Part shown: positions 16,082-21,668 of the stretch, one piece after another
Position numbering within the stretch: the stretch's first letter is position 1
Layout: each line of letters begins with the position of its first letter
NCBI GenBank assembly: GCA_046047235.1
Contig: JBJOII010000075.1
Coordinates: 1-21,668, forward strand
DNA length: 21,668 nucleotides
Direction: 5' to 3'
Source of the DNA: JBMTVN01 sp046047235
GTDB taxonomy: Bacteria > Verrucomicrobiota > Verrucomicrobiia > Limisphaerales > JAHDYP01
Notes under the pieces: generated by a model
What the model saw: only the letters and a program-made list of their open reading frames with translations
What the model was told of the DNA's origin: nothing
Databases searched by the model: none
Made by a program: the position numbers and the translations under genes

Positions 16082-17476
16082 CTACACCCGTCGCATGTGA
16101 AACGACTTCGGACGCGTCAAACTCTCAAACCCCATCACCGATAAACTGCACCCCCGCCCACTGTCCTTCACCCCGGTCCACGCCAACACCGGATCCAGAT
16201 AATCACACCGGTTCATGAATACTGTCCCCGTCTGCACCTGCCCCCCAAGCTCATACGCCACACCCTCATCCCGCGTCCATATCGATGCCGTCAAGCCATA
16301 GTCACTGTCGTTCATCCATCGCACCGCCTCGGCATCGTCCGCCACCGCCATAATGCCCACCACCGGACCAAAACTCTCCTCCCGCATCACTCGCATCCCA
16401 TGATCCACCCCCACCAAAACCTGCGGCGCCAAATACGCACTCCCCACCCCGCCATCAGCCGGAAACCCGCCCGCATCCACCAAAGCCGTCGCCCCACGCG
16501 AAACCGCCTCCGCAATGTGTTCCCTCACCAAATCCGCCGACCGCCCCCGAACCATCGGCCCCAAATTCACCCCCTCCTCCAACGGATTCCCCAACCGATA
16601 CCTCCGCGTCAAATCCACAAACCCTTCCACAAACGCATCAAACCTCGATCGATGAACGTAAATGCGCTCCACCCCACAACACGATTGCCCCGAATTAAAA
16701 AAGGCCCCGTCCACTAGGTTCTCCACCGCATGCGCCAAATCCGCATCCTCCCGCACATACGCCGGATCCTTGCCCCCCAACTCTAAGGTCGTCCCAATAA
16801 AACGCCCCGCCAACGCCCGCGTCACTTCCACCCCCCCAGCCACCGACCCCGTAAACGCCGCATAGTCCACCCGACGATCCGACAACAACACCCCCACCCC
16901 CGCATGATCCAAATGTAAATGCTGCACCAACCCCTCAGGTAAACCACTCTCGACCGCCGCCCGGCTATACCGCTCCGCACACAACGGCGTCTGATGCGAA
17001 TGCTTCACCACCACCGCATTCCCCGCCAACAACGCCGGTACCAAGGTGTTGATCGACGTCAAATACGGATAATTCCACGGCGCAATAATCGCCACCACCC
17101 CCAGCGGCTCCCGCAAAATCTTCCGGCTAAAACCCTCCTTCGGCGACGGCACATGCGGCGCCAAGCCCGACTCGGCCAACTCCACCATCATCCGACCACG
17201 TTCCTCCAAACCCCGGATCTCCCCGGGCGTCTGCCCCACCGGCCGCCCCATCTGAACGGTAATCTCCCGCGCCAGCTCATCCCTCCACCCCACCAGACAA
17301 TCCAAAAACCGCCCCACCCCCGCCTGCCGATCCTCCAGGGATCGCTTCGCCCAATCCGCCTGCGCCTTGCGCGCAACCCCCAACACCCGGTCAATGTCCC
17401 CACCACCATGCAACTCCCGCTCCACCACCACCACACCATCCACCGGACTCACAGTCCTCAAGATTCCTGAACTCAT
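16082..17476 (-). CDS. NAD(P)-dependent aldehyde dehydrogenase
   Basis: Predicted 464-residue aldehyde dehydrogenase superfamily enzyme. Active-site marks are N135 in IAPWNYP, E232 in LELGGKDP and the nucleophile C266 in NSGQSCCGVERIYV; ESFGPVVGI follows. Length is at the shorter end of the family, as in PuuC-like and succinate-semialdehyde dehydrogenase-like members. GGAGG lies about 8 bases before ATG 17476. It starts 20 bases after the ligase stop and precedes the alcohol dehydrogenase. In the proposed pathway it would oxidise a gamma-glutamylamino-aldehyde to the acid. The exact substrate cannot be read from sequence. Confidence 0.93.
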   Translation of the reverse strand: MSSGILRTVSPVDGVVVVERELHGGGDIDRVLGVARKAQADWAKRSLEDRQAGVGRFLDCLVGWRDELAREITVQMGRPVGQTPGEIRGLEERGRMMVELAESGLAPHVPSPKEGFSRKILREPLGVVAIIAPWNYPYLTSINTLVPALLAGNAVVVKHSHQTPLCAERYSRAAVESGLPEGLVQHLHLDHAGVGVLLSDRRVDYAAFTGSVAGGVEVTRALAGRFIGTTLELGGKDPAYVREDADLAHAVENLVDGAFFNSGQSCCGVERIYVHRSRFDAFVEGFVDLTRRYRLGNPLEEGVNLGPMVRGRSADLVREHIAEAVSRGATALVDAGGFPADGGVGSAYLAPQVLVGVDHGMRVMREESFGPVVGIMAVADDAEAVRWMNDSDYGLTASIWTRDEGVAYELGGQVQTGTVFMNRCDYLDPVLAWTGVKDSGRGCSLSVMGFESLTRPKSFHMRRV

Positions 17477-17496
17477 AGCTCGTTCCTCCAGTTCAA

Positions 17497-18867
17497 CTAG
17501 CCACGCTCAAACATCCGCCTCAACTCGTAATCCGTCACCACCCGGTCGTAATCCAGCTGCTCATACTTCGCCGCATGCAAATAGTGCCCCACCACCGCCT
17601 CACCCAATACCTCCCGCATCACTTCCGATCCCTCCAACAAACCGATCGCCTCCCGCAATGTCCGGGGTACCTGCTGCACTGTCTTGGACTCATACGCGTT
17701 CCCACAAAACGCCTCTCCCAACTCCAAACCCCGATCCACCCCGTGCAACCCCGCAGCAATCATCGCCGCATACACCAAATACGGATTGCAGTCCGCCCCA
17801 GGTATCCGGCTCTCCACCCGTAAACTCTGCCCATGCCCCACCATCCGATAACCCGTCGTCCGGTTGTCCCACGACCACGCCAGCCGCGTCGGCGCAAACG
17901 ACTGCGACTGATACCGCTTATACGAGTTGATAAAGGGCGCAAAGAAAATCGTCGACTCCGCCGCCAACGCCAGCTGCCCCGCCAAAAATGACTTCAATAA
18001 CCCCGACATCCCATCCTGAGCAGCCGGATCAAAGAAAATCGATTTCCCCGTCTTCACATCCTGCCACGAACAATGCACATGACACGAACTCCCCGCCAGC
18101 TGCGCCGCCCACTTCGCCATGAAAGTCAGCCCCCGACCATGCTGATGCGCAATCTCCTTCGCCCCGTTCTTATACAACACATGCCGGTCCGCCATCTCCA
18201 ACGCACTCGCATACCGGAAGTTGATCTCCTGCTGCCCCGGCCCCCACTCCCCCTTCGACCCCTCCAAAGGTATGCCCGCCCCCTCCATCCCGTTGCGAAT
18301 CGCCCGGATAACCCCCTCCTCCTTCGTCCCCTGAAAAATATGATAGTCCTCAATATACCAGCCCGTCGGATGCAAGTCCCGATACCCCCGCTGCTTCGCC
18401 TCCGCATACGTCTCCTCAAATAAATAAAACTCCAGCTCAGACGCAAAACTCGCCGCCCAACCCCGCTCCGCCAACCGCGCCAGCTGACGCTTCAATATCG
18501 ACCTCGGCGCATGCGGCAACAACTCACCGGACTCATCCGTCACATCCGCCAAAACCACCGCCGTCCCCTCCAGCCACGGCACCCACCGCAATGTCCCCAA
18601 ATCCGGTCGCAATACCAAATCCCCATACCCCCTCGACCACGAAGCCGCCTCATACCCCGGCACCGGCTCCATCTCCATGTCCGTCGTCAAAAGATAATCA
18701 CACGCATGCGTCTCCTCATGCACGCTGTCCACAAAGAACCGCCCCGTAATCCGCTTCCCCACCAACCGCCCCTGCATGTCCGGAAACGCCACAATCACCG
18801 TGTCAATCGCCCCCGACACCACCCGCTCCCGTAACGCTTCCATGCTCAATACTCCGGTTCCTTGCAT
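17497..18867 (-). CDS. Glutamine synthetase-like gamma-glutamyl-amine ligase
   Basis: Predicted 456-residue member of the glutamine synthetase family, in the PuuA/GlnA3/GlnA4/FluG-like branch rather than housekeeping GlnA. Visible: opening AFPDMQGRLVGKR, metal-binding ELEFYLF at 144-150, GQQEINFRYA at 211-220, GSSCHVHCSW from 259 with H263 and H265, NSYKRY at 314-319, and RVESRIPGADCNPYL at 350-364. Branch members attach glutamate through its gamma-carboxyl to amines such as putrescine or ethanolamine, using ATP. First gene of a four-gene operon with two dehydrogenases and a GATase. The start is chosen at ATG 18867 because GGAGAGGAG ends 4 bases upstream; in-frame ATGs at 18903 and 18918 would add 12 or 17 residues. 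Substrate choice is inferred from neighbours. Confidence 0.9.
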   Translation of the reverse strand: MQGTGVLSMEALRERVVSGAIDTVIVAFPDMQGRLVGKRITGRFFVDSVHEETHACDYLLTTDMEMEPVPGYEAASWSRGYGDLVLRPDLGTLRWVPWLEGTAVVLADVTDESGELLPHAPRSILKRQLARLAERGWAASFASELEFYLFEETYAEAKQRGYRDLHPTGWYIEDYHIFQGTKEEGVIRAIRNGMEGAGIPLEGSKGEWGPGQQEINFRYASALEMADRHVLYKNGAKEIAHQHGRGLTFMAKWAAQLAGSSCHVHCSWQDVKTGKSIFFDPAAQDGMSGLLKSFLAGQLALAAESTIFFAPFINSYKRYQSQSFAPTRLAWSWDNRTTGYRMVGHGQSLRVESRIPGADCNPYLVYAAMIAAGLHGVDRGLELGEAFCGNAYESKTVQQVPRTLREAIGLLEGSEVMREVLGEAVVGHYLHAAKYEQLDYDRVVTDYELRRMFERG

Positions 18868-19053
18868 ACTACTCCTCTCCTGATCAGGGTTCTTGGACGA
18901 CATGCTGGCGTGGATCATTCGTGCTTCCCCCCAGCAAGATCAAGGGCGAACCTCCAACACCCGACACTCAATCGTCATCATAAAGCCATCGACAAATCCC
19001 CCCAATTACCGTCCATTCTCACCCCCGACAAATCTTCACACCCCCCATCAGCC
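18868..19053. promoter_or_regulatory. Divergent intergenic region, ligase/transporter
   Basis: A 186-bp control region shared by the ligase operon and the transporter gene. The 9-mer CGACAAATC occurs twice in direct orientation, at 18990-18998 and 19026-19034, 36 bp apart, and could be an operator half-site pair. I could not assign promoters with confidence. No regulator gene lies next to it. Confidence 0.3.
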
Positions 19054-20298
19054 GTGAATCTCCCCAACCCTAAACCCGCACCCAACCTGCGTCCCTGGCT
19101 CTGGCTGTTCACTCTCGTCCTCGCCTACATCGGAATCTACCTCTGCCGGAAAAACCTCTCCGTCGCCGTCCCCATCCTCCAACAGGAATGGAACCTCTCC
19201 AAGGAAGCCATCGGCATCGTAGCCAGTGTCAGCACCATCGCCTACGCCGTCGGCAAAATCCTCTTCGGCCCCCTCATCGACCGCCTCGGCGGACGCCGCG
19301 CCCTCCTCAGCTCCATGACGCTGGTCGCCATCTTCGGAGCCCTCGGCGCCTTCGCCCCCACGCTTCTCGCCCTCACGGTCATCTACAGCACCAACCGCCT
19401 CGCCGGCTCCGCCGGCTGGGGTTCCATGGTCAAGGTCGTCCCCGAATGGTTCCCCAAAGCTAAACTCCCCCTCGCCATCGGCATCCTCTCCCTCAGCTTC
19501 GTCTTCGGTGGCGCCCTCGCCGTCGGCTTCGCCGGCCTCATCGCCGATGTCACCCACGATAACTGGCGACTCATCCTCGGCCTGCCCGCCGTCGTCCTCG
19601 CCCTCCTCATCGGCGCCACCGCTCTCGTCCTCGCCCGCTCCGGCGGCATGCAATCCAATACCACCCACGATGACCCCTCCTCCCCCAGCTTCCACTGGCG
19701 CCAAGTCCCCGAACTCTTCCGCTCCCGCCAACTCCACGTCATCTGTGGCCTCAGCTTCACCCTCACGTTCCTCCGCGAAACGTTCAACTTCTGGACCGTC
19801 GATTACCTCAAAACCCAGGGCGGAGAAAACCTCTCCACCGCCGCCGCCGCCTACCTCAGCACCCCCTTCGATGTCCTCGGCAGTATCGGCATCCTCGCCC
19901 TCGGCTGGATCTACGGACGCCTCTCCAACCCCGCACGTAAAAAACTCCTCTTCATCCTCCTCCTCGCTCTGGCCGCCATCCTCTGGTGGCTCCCCAACGC
20001 CGCCTCCCACGGTCTCTGGACCATCGCCGCCGCCATCGGCCTCGTCGGCTTCCTCGTCTATGGCCCCTATAGCCTCCTCGCCGGCTTCCTCTCGATCGAA
20101 GTCCGCGGACGCGGCTACGCCGCCACAGTCGCCGGCCTCGTCGACGGCGCAGGGTACTTCGCCGGTGTTCTGTCCGGCGGCTTCTTCGGTTACCTGCTCA
20201 GCCGCGGCGGTTACACGCTCGGCTTTCAGGCCATGGCCTCCCTCACTCTCCTCGCCGCCTTCCTCTGCCTCTTCCTCTACCCGCGCCCTGCCAAATAA
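19054..20298 (+). CDS. MFS transporter, organophosphate:phosphate antiporter type
   Basis: Predicted 414-residue inner-membrane protein with about 12 hydrophobic segments, of the major facilitator superfamily. It resembles the OPA group (GlpT, UhpT): LAYIGIYLCRKNLSVAVP at 23-40, AYAVGKILFGPLIDR with K68, and FLRETFNFWTVDYLK. R32 and R241 sit where GlpT has R45 and R269, the pair that holds the substrate phosphate, so a phosphorylated organic substrate such as glycerol-3-phosphate is likely. GlpQ lies convergent just downstream, as expected if it supplies the substrate. The start is GTG 19054, matching the OPA N-terminus; the open frame extends 64 codons upstream through non-conserved Pro/Ser-rich text. 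No Shine-Dalgarno sequence. Confidence 0.85.
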   Translation: MNLPNPKPAPNLRPWLWLFTLVLAYIGIYLCRKNLSVAVPILQQEWNLSKEAIGIVASVSTIAYAVGKILFGPLIDRLGGRRALLSSMTLVAIFGALGAFAPTLLALTVIYSTNRLAGSAGWGSMVKVVPEWFPKAKLPLAIGILSLSFVFGGALAVGFAGLIADVTHDNWRLILGLPAVVLALLIGATALVLARSGGMQSNTTHDDPSSPSFHWRQVPELFRSRQLHVICGLSFTLTFLRETFNFWTVDYLKTQGGENLSTAAAAYLSTPFDVLGSIGILALGWIYGRLSNPARKKLLFILLLALAAILWWLPNAASHGLWTIAAAIGLVGFLVYGPYSLLAGFLSIEVRGRGYAATVAGLVDGAGYFAGVLSGGFFGYLLSRGGYTLGFQAMASLTLLAAFLCLFLYPRPAK

Positions 20299-20367
20299 AC
20301 CCCCGTCAGATAGCTCACACCCTCCACCGAGACCGAACAGCCCCCCTCCAACCCTACGCCTCAACTC

Positions 20368-21453
20368 TCACGGTTTCACCTGCACACCCCGTCGCCCCTC
20401 ACCCAAAAACCTCACAACACGATCCGGAAAATCCGTAAACACCCCATCCACACCCGCCCGGTCAAAAACCACACCCAACAACTCCTCCAGGGAATCGGCA
20501 TAGCCCGGTAATGCATCAGCCCGCACAGTGTAAGGATGCACCACCAACCCCGCCGCATGAGCCTCCCCCACCAACCTCCCCACCCGCACCTCCCCACCCT
20601 CCCCCTCCGTCACAATGTGCTGCAAGTTCGGACCAATCCCGTCCGCCACCTCCGCAATCGCAGCCAACCCCTCCGGCGTCGTCAGCCAACCATAATCCGA
20701 ACCGTCCGCCCCCACTCCTCCCCCTATCAACTGAACCAGCCTCCCCCGATAACCCAGCTCCCCCCGAATCCGCTTCACCTCCGTAAACTCAAAACACTGC
20801 ACGATCACCGGATCGTCCTTGGTCCGATATCCATACCGCCCCAAAACCTCCAGCACCACCCGACTCGGATCCCGACCCTGCCCCCGATGCCATGACGGCG
20901 CCTTGATCTCAGGGTAAATCCCCACCCCGCGCCCCATACTCCTGTTCAAGCCCTGAATAAAACGTATCTCCTCCTCCAAAGTCGGGATCTGAAACCCACC
21001 ACCGTCCAAAGGAAATCGCCCGGAAAAAGCCACTTTCCCCGTCGCCGGATCCACCCGCTCACTCACCCGCAGCTCCTTTAACTCCGCCAAATCAAAATCC
21101 AGGGCGTAATACCTCCCATCCTCACGCGCCCTCCCAGGATACCGCCTCGCAACATCCGTCACCGCATCAATGTGCACGTCGTGCAAAACCACTGGCACGT
21201 TGTCCCGGCTCAACACCACGTCCTGCTCCAGATAATCCGCCCCCATCCCATACGCCAAAGCCTTCGCCACCAAGGTGTGCTCCGGCAAATACCCGCTCGC
21301 CCCACGATGCGCAATCACCAGCCTGTCTCCAGACCGCAAATCAGCTCCAGTCATACCTGAACTCCAACCACAAACACCCACCGCACACAACAGCACCATC
21401 CCCAAATCAGGCAACAAACCCCTCCCTCCACAAAAAAACAAAAACAACTTCAT
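20368..21453 (-). CDS. glpQ: Periplasmic glycerophosphodiester phosphodiesterase
   Basis: Predicted 361-residue enzyme closely resembling E. coli GlpQ along its whole length. It hydrolyses glycerophosphodiesters to glycerol-3-phosphate and the head-group alcohol (ethanolamine, choline, glycerol). Motifs: IAHRGASGYLPEHT with H49, R50 and E58; ADYLEQDVVLSRD with E76 and D78; VVLHD with H91; then GIYPEIKAP, VVHPYTVR and FTDFPD. The hydrophobic N-terminus supports export. The start is uncertain: ATG 21453 (used), or ATG 21399, which gives 343 residues and a more usual signal-peptide length; an open frame extends to a GTG at 21531. It is convergent with the transporter, 69 bases apart, with no clear terminator between. 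Confidence 0.93.
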   Translation of the reverse strand: MKLFLFFCGGRGLLPDLGMVLLCAVGVCGWSSGMTGADLRSGDRLVIAHRGASGYLPEHTLVAKALAYGMGADYLEQDVVLSRDNVPVVLHDVHIDAVTDVARRYPGRAREDGRYYALDFDLAELKELRVSERVDPATGKVAFSGRFPLDGGGFQIPTLEEEIRFIQGLNRSMGRGVGIYPEIKAPSWHRGQGRDPSRVVLEVLGRYGYRTKDDPVIVQCFEFTEVKRIRGELGYRGRLVQLIGGGVGADGSDYGWLTTPEGLAAIAEVADGIGPNLQHIVTEGEGGEVRVGRLVGEAHAAGLVVHPYTVRADALPGYADSLEELLGVVFDRAGVDGVFTDFPDRVVRFLGEGRRGVQVKP

Positions 21454-21540
21454 CCCCAGCCATCTACCCCATCCACCCCCAACTGCCAACCGCCAATCCA
21501 TCTCCACCTGCATCTCCCCACACCCCCACACCCCTGCGTC

Positions 21541-21668
21541 CGTGCCAGTCCTCAGCGCTCTGCGCTACCGCGCCATCGAAATCGAAATCGGGATCGCTAT
21601 CGGTATCGAAGACCGAAGTTCGCGGCAGACGCTAGCCAGTGTGCGGCCAAACTCCTCTCACCCTTCAA
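21541..21668 (+). repeat. Composite intergenic repeat, copy E (cut by window edge)
   Basis: Begins with CTCAGCGCTCTGCGC-type 7-mers near 21551, then six ATCGNN hexamers at 21575-21610, then the conserved block (AGTTCGCGGCAGACGCTAGC, then GTGTGCGGCCAAACTCCT). The window ends before the two hairpins. Same orientation as the other copies. Confidence 0.85.

Noticed and set aside
14013..18867. Putrescine (Puu) pathway
   Set aside because: The ligase, aldehyde dehydrogenase and GATase would fit, but there is no PuuB-type oxidase and an iron alcohol dehydrogenase takes its place, which points to an amino alcohol instead; not fully excluded.
19048..20364. 438-codon acidic open frame antisense to the transporter
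   Set aside because: Asp/Glu/Gly-rich shadow of an alanine/leucine-rich membrane protein; no start context or motifs.

Overview
The window is GC-rich chromosomal DNA carrying 18 recognisable protein genes, no RNA genes, no insertion sequences and no CRISPR array. The gene set points to a free-living PVC bacterium, most likely Verrucomicrobiota (Opitutae-like). It includes a Cys-type sulfatase, a Gfo/Idh/MocA oxidoreductase, a ceramidase-like hydrolase, a type II pseudopilin of the LLPALSKAK style, and metX-metW methionine genes. The lineage is inferred from gene content only; no marker gene is present.

Layout. (1) 1-356: composite repeat. (2) 357-2964, plus strand: ceramidase-like hydrolase and a FemAB/GNAT-type acyltransferase. 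(3) 2965-3269: repeat, then a minus-strand Gfo/Idh oxidoreductase. (4) 4531-7759, plus strand: metY, a strong terminator, metX and metW, which is a homoserine O-acetylation and direct sulfhydrylation route to homocysteine. (5) 7760-8392: repeat, then a minus-strand sulfatase, then another repeat. (6) 12561-10407, minus strand: dapA-dapB-folK with overlapping genes. (7) 12562-13062: a 47-bp tandem repeat, followed by a plus-strand pseudopilin. (8) 18867-14013, minus strand: a four-gene operon of glutamine synthetase-like ligase, aldehyde dehydrogenase, iron alcohol dehydrogenase and class I glutamine amidotransferase. (9) A divergent organophosphate-type MFS transporter and a convergent GlpQ-type glycerophosphodiester phosphodiesterase. 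(10) The right edge enters another repeat copy.

The most interesting functional unit is 14013-21453. GlpQ would split exported or external glycerophosphodiesters into glycerol-3-phosphate and an alcohol. The transporter keeps the two phosphate-binding arginines of GlpT and could import glycerol-3-phosphate. The four-gene operon has the enzyme set expected for gamma-glutamylation of an amino alcohol such as ethanolamine, two oxidations, and hydrolysis to an amino acid plus glutamate. Together they could form a glycerophosphoethanolamine salvage system without a eut microcompartment. This is an inference from gene identities and order.

Two window-wide features stand out. First, the plus strand is C-rich and G-poor throughout. 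Plus-strand genes use C-ending codons and lack Shine-Dalgarno sequences, while several minus-strand genes use G/T-ending codons and have clear ones. Second, five copies of a mosaic intergenic repeat lie in one orientation. They combine 6-, 7-, 8- and 14-bp microsatellites with hairpins, one of which shows three compensatory base-pair changes between copies. In three minus-strand genes the stop codon and last residues come from this repeat.
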